Below are positions 1 to 9,675 of a stretch of 64,000 nt of DNA, in pieces (within the stretch, counting starts at the first letter, position 1; each line of letters starts with the position of its first letter). Source of the stretch: Achromobacter mucicolens (GTDB taxonomy: Bacteria > Pseudomonadota > Gammaproteobacteria > Burkholderiales > Burkholderiaceae_B); assembly GCF_902859725.1 (NCBI RefSeq), contig NZ_CADIJP010000021.1, forward strand, positions 53,060 through 117,059, written 5' to 3'. The position numbers were made by a program, and so were the translations under genes. A model generated the notes under the pieces. It saw only the letters and a program-made list of their open reading frames with translations. It made no database searches and was not told the DNA's origin.

Positions 1-297
1 GCGGACGGCGAAAACACCTGGAAGATCGATGGGGCGGCCGACCTGCACCACGTCGAACAGGTGCTGGAAACCGAAGGCCTGGTCGACGACGCCCAGGACT
101 TCTCCACACTTGCGGGCTATCTGCTCTCACGCTTCGGACATCTGCCCAAGCCGGGCGACGTCTGCGAATACCAGATCCACCACCAGCATTTCCGTTTCGA
201 AGTCCTGGAAATGGACGGCCGCCGCATCGCGCTCGTGCGCGTCGAAAAGCGCCCGCAAGAGCATTTCCCTGACGAATCCTCCCTAGCCAACGACTAA
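1..297 (+). CDS. CorC/HlyC-family transporter, C-terminal end (partial)
   Basis: The reading frame is open from the first base and stops at 295-297, so only the last 98 residues are present. They match the CorC/HlyC transporter-associated domain that follows the CBS pair in membrane proteins linked to divalent-cation efflux. The visible part has the typical EGLVDDAQDFSTLAGYLL stretch and a PxPGDVCEY turn leading into a beta strand ending in VRVEKR. The membrane DUF21 and CBS domains would lie before the window. uppP follows after 19 bases and may be co-transcribed. The exact paralogue cannot be told from this fragment. Confidence 0.8.
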   Translation, partial: ADGENTWKIDGAADLHHVEQVLETEGLVDDAQDFSTLAGYLLSRFGHLPKPGDVCEYQIHHQHFRFEVLEMDGRRIALVRVEKRPQEHFPDESSLAND

Positions 298-316
298 CAG
301 AAAGAGACCCCAGCCC

Positions 317-1180
317 GTGACCGAGAACGCGCTCTATCTGATCAAAGCATTCATCCTGGGCATCCTGGAAGGCCTGACGGAATTCATTCCCGTGTCCAGC
401 ACGGGCCACCTCATCCTGGTCGGCGACTGGCTGAATTTCGATTCGGGCGACGGCAAGGTGTTCGAGGTGGTCATCCAGCTGGGATCCATCCTGGCCGTGA
501 TGTGGGTCTTCCGGGCCCGACTGCTCCAGCTCATTCGCGGCACGCTGACCGGCGTGCCCAGCGAGGTCGCCTTCACCCGCAACCTGATCCTGGCCTTCCT
601 GCCCGCGGCGGTGATCGGCGCGATCTTCATCAAGACCATCAAATCGGTGTTCTACCACCCGGCAGTGGTGGTGGTGACGCTGGTGCTGGGCGGGCTGATC
701 ATGCTGTACGTCGAACGCCGCACGCGCCACACGCCGGGCGACGCGCCGGGCGCGGCGGACGACACCGCGTCCGACGAACGCGCATCGGCCCACACGCTGG
801 AGCAGATCACCTGGAAGCAGGCGCTGGGCGTGGGCGTGGCCCAGTGCTTTGCCATGATTCCCGGCACCTCGCGCTCGGGCGCCACCATCATCGGCGGCAT
901 GATCGCAGGCATCCAGCGCAAGACGGCCACCGAGTTCTCGTTCTTCCTGGCCATGCCGACCATGCTGGGCGCGGCGGCCTACGACATGTACAAGAACTTT
1001 GGCCTCCTGACCCAGCATGACCTGTCCGGCATCGCCGTGGGCTTTATCGCCGCATTCCTGAGCGCCATGGTGGTGGTGCGCGCTGTGCTGCGCTTCGTGG
1101 CCAACCACACGTACCGTGTCTTTGCGTGGTACCGGATCATCTTCGGCGGCGTCGTGGCCGCGTGGATCTTCACACGCTGA
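317..1180 (+). CDS. uppP: Undecaprenyl-diphosphatase UppP (BacA)
   Basis: This integral inner-membrane phosphatase recycles undecaprenyl diphosphate, the lipid carrier for peptidoglycan and other envelope polymers. The 287-residue product carries both family signatures: EGLTEFIPVSSTGHLIL near residue 18 and PGTSRSGATI near residue 180, which supply the catalytic glutamate, serine and arginine residues. About eight hydrophobic segments are visible, with a charged insert of roughly 30 residues in mid-protein. The start is GTG at 317, with an AAAGAG element upstream. A strong hairpin terminator follows at 1209-1244 and separates it from the convergent lpxH. Confidence 0.95.
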   Translation: MTENALYLIKAFILGILEGLTEFIPVSSTGHLILVGDWLNFDSGDGKVFEVVIQLGSILAVMWVFRARLLQLIRGTLTGVPSEVAFTRNLILAFLPAAVIGAIFIKTIKSVFYHPAVVVVTLVLGGLIMLYVERRTRHTPGDAPGAADDTASDERASAHTLEQITWKQALGVGVAQCFAMIPGTSRSGATIIGGMIAGIQRKTATEFSFFLAMPTMLGAAAYDMYKNFGLLTQHDLSGIAVGFIAAFLSAMVVVRAVLRFVANHTYRVFAWYRIIFGGVVAAWIFTR

Positions 1181-1208
1181 TGCCTTCCCGCCACGGCGGG
1201 GCGCAGAA

Positions 1209-1244
1209 AACACAAGGGCCGCTTTTTCAAGCGGCCCTTGTGTT
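1209..1244. terminator. Bidirectional rho-independent terminator between uppP and lpxH
   Basis: A perfect 16-base inverted repeat (1209-1224 with 1229-1244) encloses a TTTC loop. The outer part of the stem is A-rich on one side and T-rich on the other, so it can end transcription from both convergent genes. Confidence 0.85.
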
Positions 1245-1267
1245 TGACTTGCGCGGTACGGCGGCGT

Positions 1268-2041
1268 CTACGCTTCCGTTTCCAGATCGTAGAACTGCAG
1301 TCCGTCGCGGTCGATGACCAGCCAGCCGCCGCGCGGAGGCGACACGTGGTCGCAGTCCCAGTCGGGCAGCACCCAGCGTTCGCGTTTTTCGCCGTCGACC
1401 TGCAGCACGTGGCGCGCGGGGCGATGCGTGTGGCCATGCACCAGCACGCGCACGCCCGATTCGCGGAAGATCGATTCGATGGCGCCCGCGTTGACGTCCA
1501 TGATCTCCATGGACTTCGTCTGGTTGGCCGCCTGGCTTTCGCCGCGCGCCTGCTGCGCCATGGCCAGCCGCTCGGGGATGGTCTTGGCCAAAAATTCGGC
1601 CTGCCATTGCGGATTGCGGACCATCTGGCGGAACTGCTGATAGGCGGCATCGTCCGTACAGAATTCGTCGCCGTGCGTCAGCAGGATCGAGCCGAAATCG
1701 GTTTCGAGCAGCGCCGGCTCGGGCAGCAGTTGCGCGCCCACGGCCTTTGCCAGTTCCTCGCCGATGAGGAAATCGCGGTTGCCGCGTCCCAGCCAGACCG
1801 GGATGCGGGCTGCCGTGGTCTTTAACGCCGTCAGCACCGTGGCAAGCCACGGCGGGGCAGCGCGGATCACGTCGTCGCCGATCCAGGCGTCGAAGATGTC
1901 GCCGGGCAGCAGCAGGGCTGCCGCCTCTTCTTGCGCAACCTGCAGAAAGGCCAGGAAGGCCTCCGAGGTGGCCGGCGTGGCCGGCCCCAGGTGCAGGTCC
2001 GATGCCAGCCAGACCGGGCCGGGCAGCGTGATCTTATTCAA
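1268..2041 (-). CDS. lpxH: UDP-2,3-diacylglucosamine diphosphatase LpxH
   Basis: LpxH removes UMP from UDP-2,3-diacylglucosamine to give lipid X in lipid A synthesis at the inner membrane. The 257-residue calcineurin-like phosphoesterase shows the metal motifs in order: DLHLG (residues 15-19), GDIFDAW, GRGNRDF, THGD and GHTHRP. This is slightly longer than the 240 residues of the E. coli enzyme. The start appears to be TTG at 2041, because no ATG lies between it and the first metal motif. That start overlaps the stop codon of the cyclophilin gene by eight bases, so translation is probably coupled. Confidence 0.92.
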   Translation of the reverse strand: MNKITLPGPVWLASDLHLGPATPATSEAFLAFLQVAQEEAAALLLPGDIFDAWIGDDVIRAAPPWLATVLTALKTTAARIPVWLGRGNRDFLIGEELAKAVGAQLLPEPALLETDFGSILLTHGDEFCTDDAAYQQFRQMVRNPQWQAEFLAKTIPERLAMAQQARGESQAANQTKSMEIMDVNAGAIESIFRESGVRVLVHGHTHRPARHVLQVDGEKRERWVLPDWDCDHVSPPRGGWLVIDRDGLQFYDLETEA

Positions 2042-2681
2042 GAACTTCGGCCTTCTCGATGATGACGTCTTCGTTCGGCACGTTCTGGTGGAAGCCCTTG
2101 TTGCCGGTCTTCACGCCCTTGATCTTGTCGACCACGTCCTGGCCTTCGGTGACGGCGCCAAACACGGCATAGCCCCAGCCGTTCGGCGTGGGCGACGTGA
2201 AGTTCAGGAAGTCGTTGTTGGACACGTTGATGAAGAACTGGGCGGTGGCCGAGTGCGGGTCGCTGGTGCGGGCCATGGCCAGGGTGTACTTGTCGTTCTT
2301 CAGGCCGTTGTTGGCCTCGTTTTCGATCGGGGCGTGGGTTTGCTTTTGCTTCATGCCGGGCTCGAAGCCGCCGCCCTGGATCATGAAGCCGTCGATCACG
2401 CGATGGAACACCGTGCCGTTGTAGAAGCCTTCCTTGACGTAGGTCAGGAAGTTTTCGACGGACTTGGGCGCCTTGGCGGCGTCCAGGGTGATGACCATGT
2501 CGCCTTGGTTCGTTTGAAGCTTGACGCGGGGATTGGTGCTCATGGTTTTGGTGCCTTCGGAGGTGGAGGGGGAAGAAGAGGCTGCCGGGGCGGCGCTGAC
2601 CAGCGCCGGTGCGAATGCAGCCAGTGCGAACGAGCACGCCGTCAGGCGCAGCAGGTGTAGAGGGGAGTAACGGGACATCAT
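2034..2681 (-). CDS. Cyclophilin-type peptidyl-prolyl isomerase with signal peptide
   Basis: This enzyme catalyses cis-trans isomerisation of proline peptide bonds. The core from residue 48 resembles cytoplasmic PpiB of E. coli, with [31 protein letters not shown] and the C-terminal DVVDKIKGV block. Residues 1-31 form a typical signal peptide (basic start, hydrophobic core, SAAPAAS end), so the full 215-residue form should be periplasmic. An in-frame ATG at 2543 lies ten bases after GAAGG and would give a 169-residue form of normal PpiB length. The gene sits between a TPR gene (start overlaps that stop by four bases) and lpxH (overlaps by eight). Confidence 0.9.
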   Translation of the reverse strand: MMSRYSPLHLLRLTACSFALAAFAPALVSAAPAASSSPSTSEGTKTMSTNPRVKLQTNQGDMVITLDAAKAPKSVENFLTYVKEGFYNGTVFHRVIDGFMIQGGGFEPGMKQKQTHAPIENEANNGLKNDKYTLAMARTSDPHSATAQFFINVSNNDFLNFTSPTPNGWGYAVFGAVTEGQDVVDKIKGVKTGNKGFHQNVPNEDVIIEKAEVLE

Positions 2682-3361
2682 TTGCCTTGTTTATCCTTCA
2701 ACATTGTTTCAACTTCGCGGACCTTTTCGCGCATGCCGGGCACGCCGTCGCCGGCGGCTTCCTTGTAGGTGCGCAGGGCCTGCAGCAACTGCAGGTCGCC
2801 CAGGTTGGCGCGGGCAGCCGCGTAGTTCGGGTCGGCGCGCAGGGCCATCTGCAAGGCATCCTGCGCCCGGTCGAGTTCACCGCGGCTTGCATATAGAGCC
2901 GCCAAATTGTTCCAGGGTTCCGGCAATTCGGGGAACCGCGTCGTCATGTCGTTGTAGATGTCGATGGCTTCGTTCGTGCGGTTGAGCGCCGCCAGGGCGC
3001 GCGCATGCTGGAACATGAGCTGGACATCGGTGCCGCGCTGATCCTTGATCTCGGCCTCGCGCTTTTCGATCATCGCCAGCGCCTTCTCGTTATCGCCGCG
3101 GTTCAAGAGAAGCTCGATGTGCGTCGTGATCTGGGAGGCGGACGGGGTCAGGCGCGTATCCACACTGGGCTTGGCGGCCTCCAGCAGCTTGGCCAGGGCG
3201 TCCCAGCCGCCTTCGGGCGGGATGGGATCCAGGGTGGTGCGAGTGGCGTTGGGGTTTTCTCCCGCGCCACCGCTCATCGACTGGGCGATGGCGACGCCCG
3301 CGGGCGAGCTGGCCAGGGCCAGGGCGAGCAGGGCAACGCAAAAACGCGGCTTGATAGTCAC
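2678..3361 (-). CDS. Exported TPR-repeat protein
   Basis: A 227-residue protein with an N-terminal signal sequence (hydrophobic residues 8-26, ending AIAQS). Helical tetratricopeptide repeats run from about residue 85 to 190, including the typical [18 protein letters not shown] and [11 protein letters not shown] patterns. TPR domains mediate protein contacts, and no catalytic motif is visible. It is the first gene of a minus-strand operon with the cyclophilin and lpxH. The ATGATG overlap with the cyclophilin gene suggests coupled translation. The precise role is unknown; an envelope scaffold or chaperone-associated function is only an inference. Confidence 0.8.
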   Translation of the reverse strand: MTIKPRFCVALLALALASSPAGVAIAQSMSGGAGENPNATRTTLDPIPPEGGWDALAKLLEAAKPSVDTRLTPSASQITTHIELLLNRGDNEKALAMIEKREAEIKDQRGTDVQLMFQHARALAALNRTNEAIDIYNDMTTRFPELPEPWNNLAALYASRGELDRAQDALQMALRADPNYAAARANLGDLQLLQALRTYKEAAGDGVPGMREKVREVETMLKDKQGK

Positions 3362-3681
3362 GTGTGGGTTCCGTTAAAAGTCTTGGCCGGCCGGCGCTTA
3401 CGCGCTCGACCGGGCCGCTTGCTATACTTGACGACCGCCATTTTAGCCCCGGTTGGGTTTTGGCTCGACCATCGCGTTCAGGGCAGTAAGGAAAAGAGGG
3501 TCGCGAACTCATCTTTTCTACGCGAACCCTCCTGCCAAAGTGCAATGGGACGACCCTGTACAAGGGAAGCACCCCTGCAAACGGGTCGGCACTGTAAATG
3601 GGGCGGCACGTGTCGGCGGTATCTTCCGCTGACTGCAATTTTCCGAACCGCCACGGAACACTAAACGAAGCCTATCGCGCC
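3362..3681. other. Divergent intergenic region between the TPR gene and cysS
   Basis: This 320-base stretch holds no convincing gene. It must carry both promoters, but no clear -35/-10 pair could be fixed. One inverted repeat is visible: GAGGGT-CGCG at 3496-3505 pairs with CGCG-A-ACCCTC at 3521-3531, with one bulged A and a 15-base loop. It could form a hairpin in the cysS leader. Confidence 0.5.
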
Positions 3682-5120
<1,439 letters not shown>

Positions 5121-5136
<16 letters not shown>

Positions 5137-5801
5137 CCAAGCAGGATACGCCGGCCATGTCCACCGCAGATCTCGACATTCCCAAGCCTGAATATTGGGA
5201 AGCCGCCGTCGCGCACTTGATGCGCCGCGACCGCATCCTGAAAAAGATCATCCCCCAGCACCCCGAGGTCTGGCTGACCTCGCGGGGCACGCCGTTCATC
5301 ACGCTGGCGCGGGCGATCATCGGGCAGCAGATTTCCCCCAAGGCGGCCGATGCCGTCTGGACCAAGTTCATCGACGCCGTGGGCAAGCGCCCCACGCCCG
5401 TCGCCGTGCTGCGCGTGGGCGTGGACGGCCTGCGCAAGGCCGGACTGTCCCAACGCAAGGCCGAATACGTGCTCGACCTGGCCGTGCATTTCGGCGAACG
5501 CCGGGTCCACCCCGAGAAATGGGCGGCCATGGACGACGAGGCCGTCATTTCTGAACTGGTCGCCATCCGCGGCATCGGACGCTGGACGGCGGAGATGTTT
5601 TTGATTTTCAATCTACAGCGGCCTGATGTCCTGCCGCTGGATGATCCTGGGTTGCTCAAGGCAATCTCGCTACACTATTTCAGCGGCGAGCCTGTCTCTC
5701 GCTTCGAGGCTCGCGAAGTCTCGTTGGCGTGGCAACCCTGGCGTACCGTGGCAACCTGGTATCTGTGGCGCAGTCTGGAACCGACGCCGGTCCAATACTG
5801 A
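5121..5801 (+). CDS. AlkA-type DNA-3-methyladenine glycosylase
   Basis: This HhH-GPD base-excision enzyme should remove alkylated purines from DNA. The 226-residue product has the helix-hairpin-helix segment [16 protein letters not shown] near residues 150-165, followed by [11 protein letters not shown], where an aspartate of the DDPG block is the likely catalytic residue. The GQQIS motif near residue 70 is also typical. The product is shorter than E. coli AlkA because the N-terminal domain is missing, as in many AlkA homologues. Translation may begin at 5121 (overlapping cysS) or at the internal ATG 5157 (MSTADLD). The gene lies in a cysS-glycosylase-accA run. Confidence 0.88.
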
Positions 5802-5837
5802 CGCAAACCAGGCAGCCCATCTACGGAACCACACTAC

Positions 5838-6803
5838 ATGCGCAATACATTTCTGGAATTTGAACAGCCGCTCGCCGAGCTTGAGAACAAGATCGAGCAG
5901 CTGCGCTATGTGCAGGCCGATTCGGCAGTAGACATCTCCGATGAAATCGGACGTCTGCAGCAGAAGAGCCAGACGCTCGCCAAGGAGATCTACGCCAAGC
6001 TCACGCCCTGGCAGACGGCGCTGGTCGCGCGTCACCCCCAGCGTCCCTACACGCTGGACTATGTGCGCGAAATGTTCACCGACTTCCATGAACTGCATGG
6101 CGATCGCATGTACGCCGACGACCAGTCCATCGTGGGCGGCCTGGCGCGCTTTAACGGCACGCCGTGCATGGTCATCGGCCACCAGAAGGGCCGCGACACC
6201 AAAGAGCGCGCCGCGCGCAACTTCGGCATGCCGCGTCCCGAGGGCTATCGCAAGGCCCTGCGCCTGATGCGCCTGGCCGAAAAATTCGGCATTCCCGTCT
6301 TCACGTTCGTGGACACCCCCGGCGCCTACCCCGGCATCGGCGCCGAAGAGCGCGGCCAGTCCGAAGCCATCGGCCACAACCTGTACGCCATGGCTGAACT
6401 CAAGGTGCCGGTGATCTGCACGATCATCGGCGAAGGCGGATCGGGCGGCGCGCTGGCCATTGCCGTGGGCAATGCCGTGCTGATGCTGCAATACGCCACC
6501 TATGCCGTGATTTCGCCCGAAGGCTGCGCCTCGATCCTCTGGCGCAGCGCCGACAAGGCTCCCGAGGCCGCCGATGCGCTGGCCATCATCGCGCCGCGCC
6601 TCAAGGACCTGGGCCTGGTGGATCGCGTCGTCAACGAACCCGTGGGCGGCGCCCACCGCGACCCCCGCGTCATGGCGCGCCTCTTGCGCCGCGCGCTCGG
6701 CGACGCCCTGCGCCAGCTTCAGGGCCTGACGCCCGAACAGCTCGTCGAGCAGCGCGTGCAGCGCGTGCTCTCGTACGGCGCCTTCCAGGAAGTGCGCGCG
6801 TAA
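5838..6803 (+). CDS. accA: Acetyl-CoA carboxylase carboxyltransferase subunit alpha
   Basis: AccA with AccD transfers the carboxyl group from carboxybiotin to acetyl-CoA, giving malonyl-CoA for fatty acid synthesis. The 321-residue product is of normal length and has the N-terminal coiled region ([18 protein letters not shown]), the [11 protein letters not shown] block, the [17 protein letters not shown] helix, the [15 protein letters not shown] motif and the oxyanion-hole [11 protein letters not shown] segment. The ATG at 5838 follows the glycosylase gene by 36 bases. accD is not nearby, as is usual in proteobacteria. Confidence 0.97.
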   Translation: MRNTFLEFEQPLAELENKIEQLRYVQADSAVDISDEIGRLQQKSQTLAKEIYAKLTPWQTALVARHPQRPYTLDYVREMFTDFHELHGDRMYADDQSIVGGLARFNGTPCMVIGHQKGRDTKERAARNFGMPRPEGYRKALRLMRLAEKFGIPVFTFVDTPGAYPGIGAEERGQSEAIGHNLYAMAELKVPVICTIIGEGGSGGALAIAVGNAVLMLQYATYAVISPEGCASILWRSADKAPEAADALAIIAPRLKDLGLVDRVVNEPVGGAHRDPRVMARLLRRALGDALRQLQGLTPEQLVEQRVQRVLSYGAFQEVRA

Positions 6804-6858
6804 AGCGGGCAGGGCGCCGGCCCTCATTGCCGGCGCCGCGGCCCCCGCGCCCTCTGCC

Positions 6859-7935
6859 ATGACCGACGTCCCGCCGCCCGGCATCTCCCCTCGGGCCGAC
6901 GCGGGCGGCAGTTTCTCCTTGCCTCTTTGCGCCGCGCTTGCCGCGGCGTTGCGTCAGGCGCTCACGGCCTTGCCCGAGCGCCCGCGCCTCATCGCCGTCG
7001 CCTTCAGTGGCGGGGCGGACTCGGCCATGCTGGCTGTGCATGCAGCCGCGGTTGCGCCTGCGCTTGGCATCGAGGTGCTGCTTTTCCATGTGCATCACGG
7101 CCTGCAGGCGCAGGCGGACGCCTGGGCGCGGCATGGCCAGGACCTGGCCGCACGGCTTGCGCTGCCGCTGCATGAAGCGCGCGTCCAGGTGGAGCCGGCC
7201 GCCGGCAAGGGCATCGAAGCCGCCGCGCGCGACGCGCGCTATGCCGCACTGGCCGGGTTGGCGCGTCAGCACGACGTCCGTCACATCCTGCTTGCCCACC
7301 ACCGCAACGACCAGGCCGAAACCGTGCTGCTGCGCCTGTTGCGCGGCACCGGGCTGGCCGGCATGGCCGCCATGGCGCCGGTGGCGCAGCGCGATGGCGT
7401 GACTTATTTACGGCCGTGGCTGGAGCGGGATCGCAGCGAGATCCTGCGCGCGGCGAACGACCTTGAAGCCGCCATCGGCTGGCGCGCCGTGCAGGACCCC
7501 ACCAACGCCGATCCGCGTTACACCCGCGCCGCGCTGCGCGAATTGCTGGCGCCTGTTCTGGATGCGCGTTGGCCCGGCTGGCGCGCCATCGTCGCGCGCC
7601 ATGCGCGGCACATGGCCGAGGCGGCCGAGATCCTGGACGAAGTGGCGGCCGAGGATTTTGCGCGGCTGGACCCCAGCCCTGACGGCGTGAGCTTTTCGCT
7701 ACAGGCGTGGCGCGGTCTGTCGCCCGCCCGGCAGGCGCATGTGCTGCGCCATTGGCTGGCGCGCAACGGCGCCCGCATGCCGACCGATGCGCGCATGGCC
7801 GATCTGTTGCGGCAGTTGCGGGGGCTGCACAGCCTGGGCCACGACCGGCAGCTGCGGGTGGAGCAGGCCGGCCACGTGGTCCGGTGCCATCGCGGCCGCG
7901 TGTGGGTCGAGCCCCGGGAAGGTTCGGATTCGTAA
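6859..7935 (+). CDS. tilS: tRNA(Ile)-lysidine synthetase TilS
   Basis: TilS attaches lysine to C34 of tRNA-Ile(CAU), switching it from Met to Ile decoding. The 358-residue protein shows the ATP-binding P-loop AFSGGADSAML near residues 50-60, the HHGLQ segment, the HHRNDQAETVLLRLLRGTGL block and the DPTNADPRYTRAALR motif characteristic of TilS. The C-terminal half is shorter than in E. coli (432 residues), as is common in betaproteobacteria. It follows accA by 55 bases, a frequent accA-tilS arrangement. A palindrome at 8006-8030 lies between it and lysC. Confidence 0.93.
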   Translation: MTDVPPPGISPRADAGGSFSLPLCAALAAALRQALTALPERPRLIAVAFSGGADSAMLAVHAAAVAPALGIEVLLFHVHHGLQAQADAWARHGQDLAARLALPLHEARVQVEPAAGKGIEAAARDARYAALAGLARQHDVRHILLAHHRNDQAETVLLRLLRGTGLAGMAAMAPVAQRDGVTYLRPWLERDRSEILRAANDLEAAIGWRAVQDPTNADPRYTRAALRELLAPVLDARWPGWRAIVARHARHMAEAAEILDEVAAEDFARLDPSPDGVSFSLQAWRGLSPARQAHVLRHWLARNGARMPTDARMADLLRQLRGLHSLGHDRQLRVEQAGHVVRCHRGRVWVEPREGSDS

Positions 7936-8005
7936 TTGGCGCGCGGCGATGCGGGATCGCCGGTTTCAACGTAGTTGCCAGCGATTTTGCGCGCGGAATG
8001 GACAT

Positions 8006-8030
8006 AAATTTGCGCAATCTGCGCAAATTT
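8006..8030. promoter_or_regulatory. Perfect 11-3-11 palindrome upstream of lysC
   Basis: AAATTTGCGCA and TGCGCAAATTT face each other across ATC. A TAGAAT -10 candidate lies 12 bases downstream at 8043-8048. The palindrome therefore falls over the likely -35 region of lysC and could be an operator. It could also serve as a weak terminator for tilS, but its T-run is part of the stem. Confidence 0.5.
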
Positions 8031-8099
8031 TTACCGTCGCGCTAGAATATATGGTTTTGCCCGTCAACACTTGCGGCGGGTGTCCAGCCAGAGTACGAG

Positions 8100-9365
8100 A
8101 TGTCCCTGATCGTTCACAAATATGGCGGTACTTCGATGGGCTCGGTCGAGCGCATCAGAAACGTGGCGCGTCGCGTCGCAAAGTGGCACGCCGCCGGCCA
8201 CCAAGTTGTTGTTGTCCCGTCCGCCATGGCGGGTGAGACGAATCGTCTGCTGGGTCTGGCGCGCGAGATTTCGCCCCAGCCCGACGGCCGCGAGCTCGAC
8301 ATGATCGCCGCCACCGGCGAGCAAGCCAGCAGCGGCCTTCTGGCCATTGCCTTGCAGGCCGAAGGCGTGCCCGCGCGCAGCTATGCCGGTTGGCAAGTGC
8401 CCGTGCGCACCGATTCGTCGTTCACGAAAGCCCGCATCACGTCCATCGACGACGCCCGCGTGCGCGCCGACCTGGACGCCGGCCGCGTGGTCATCGTGAC
8501 GGGCTTTCAGGGTATCGACCCCGACGGCCACATCACCACGCTGGGCCGCGGCGGCTCCGATACCTCGGCCGTGGCCGTGGCGGCTGCCATCAAGGCCGAC
8601 GAATGCCTAATCTACACCGACGTGGACGGCGTCTACACGACCGATCCGCGCGTGGTGCCCGAAGCGCGCCGCATGGCCGTCGTTTCCTTCGAGGAAATGC
8701 TGGAAATGGCTTCGCTGGGCTCCAAGGTCCTGCAGATCCGCTCGGTCGAATTCGCCGGCAAGTATCGTGTTCCGGTCCGGGTCCTGTCCTCGCTGACCGA
8801 CCCCCTTATCCCGCTCGAGGAAGAAATGGTCTCGGGCACGCTGATTACTTTTGAGGAAGACGAAAAAATGGAAGCCGCCGTTGTCTCCGGCATCGCCTTC
8901 AGCCGCGACGAAGCCAAAATCACCCTGCTGGGCGTTCCCGACAAACCCGGCATCGCATTCTCCATCCTGGGCCCCGTCGCCGCCGCCAACATCGACGTCG
9001 ACATGATCGTGCAGAACCAGTCCGTGGCCGGCACGACCGACTTCTCGTTCACCGTGAACCGCAACGAATTCGCGCGCGCCGTGGACTTGCTCAAGCGCGA
9101 AGTCATCCCCGCCGTGGGCGCGCGTGAACTGTCCACCGACGAAAAGGTCGCCAAGGTCTCCATCGTCGGCATCGGCATGCGCTCGCACGTCGGCGTTGCC
9201 AGCCTGATGTTCCAGACGCTCTCGCAAGAGGGCATCAACATCCAGATGATCAGCACCAGCGAAATCAAGACCTCGGTCATCATCGACGACAAGTACATGG
9301 AACTGGGCGTGCGCGCGCTGCACAAGGCCTTCGGTCTGGACCAGGCGCCCGCCACCAAGGTCTGA
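8100..9365 (+). CDS. lysC: Aspartate kinase LysC
   Basis: This enzyme phosphorylates aspartate, the first step towards lysine, threonine and methionine. The 421-residue monofunctional kinase starts with the catalytic KYGGTSMGS motif at residues 8-16, has the GRGGSDTSAVA nucleotide segment near residue 145, and ends in two ACT domains (from about residue 265) typical of feedback-regulated LysC. An in-frame ATG at 8868 (Met257), preceded by GAGGAA at nine bases, opens exactly at the ACT region. It could yield a 165-residue regulatory subunit as in alpha2-beta2 aspartate kinases. Upstream there is a TAGAAT -10 and the 8006-8030 palindrome. Confidence 0.95.
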   Translation: MSLIVHKYGGTSMGSVERIRNVARRVAKWHAAGHQVVVVPSAMAGETNRLLGLAREISPQPDGRELDMIAATGEQASSGLLAIALQAEGVPARSYAGWQVPVRTDSSFTKARITSIDDARVRADLDAGRVVIVTGFQGIDPDGHITTLGRGGSDTSAVAVAAAIKADECLIYTDVDGVYTTDPRVVPEARRMAVVSFEEMLEMASLGSKVLQIRSVEFAGKYRVPVRVLSSLTDPLIPLEEEMVSGTLITFEEDEKMEAAVVSGIAFSRDEAKITLLGVPDKPGIAFSILGPVAAANIDVDMIVQNQSVAGTTDFSFTVNRNEFARAVDLLKREVIPAVGARELSTDEKVAKVSIVGIGMRSHVGVASLMFQTLSQEGINIQMISTSEIKTSVIIDDKYMELGVRALHKAFGLDQAPATKV

Positions 9366-9378
9366 CGAATCAGGTCCG

Positions 9379-9434
9379 GCACGATTTTTTTGCGTGAATG
9401 CCCGAAACGCGGGCGAGAGCCAAAAAAATCGTGC
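9379..9434. repeat. 14-base inverted repeat between lysC and tRNA-Ser
   Basis: GCACGATTTTTTTG at 9379-9392 is perfectly complementary to CAAAAAAATCGTGC at 9421-9434, with a 28-base loop. It could end lysC transcription. Its right arm abuts the TAGAAT (9435-9440) that is the probable -10 of the tRNA-Ser promoter. Confidence 0.55.
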
Positions 9435-9454
9435 TAGAATCTCGTTCTCTTTTC

Positions 9455-9547
9455 GGAGACGTGCCCGAGAGGCTGAAGGGGCTCCCCTGCTAAGGGAGTA
9501 TGTGGCTAAAAACTGCATCGTGGGTTCGAATCCCACCGTCTCCGCCA
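9455..9547 (+). tRNA. tRNA-Ser (anticodon GCU)
   Basis: A 93-base class II tRNA with encoded CCA. The acceptor stem is GGAGACG with CGTCTCC. The anticodon stem CTCCC/GGGAG encloses a loop with GCT at 9489-9491. A long variable arm follows, then the GTGGGTTCGAATCCCAC T-arm. It reads AGC and AGU serine codons. A terminator follows at 9584-9615. Confidence 0.96.
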
Positions 9548-9583
9548 AAGACACTTGCACCAGTGACACAAGGTTGCCTCAAG

Positions 9584-9615
9584 ACCCGCATAGCTTATTG
9601 CTCTGCGGGTTTTTT
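9584..9615 (+). terminator. Terminator after tRNA-Ser
   Basis: The stem ACCCGCA (9584-9590) pairs with TGCGGGT (9604-9610) and is followed by a run of T residues. Confidence 0.85.
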
Positions 9616-9675
9616 GTTTTGTGCGGTCCACTGCGGGCCGCAGTTGTGCCGGCTTAAAGCAAGGCGCGCTGCGAT

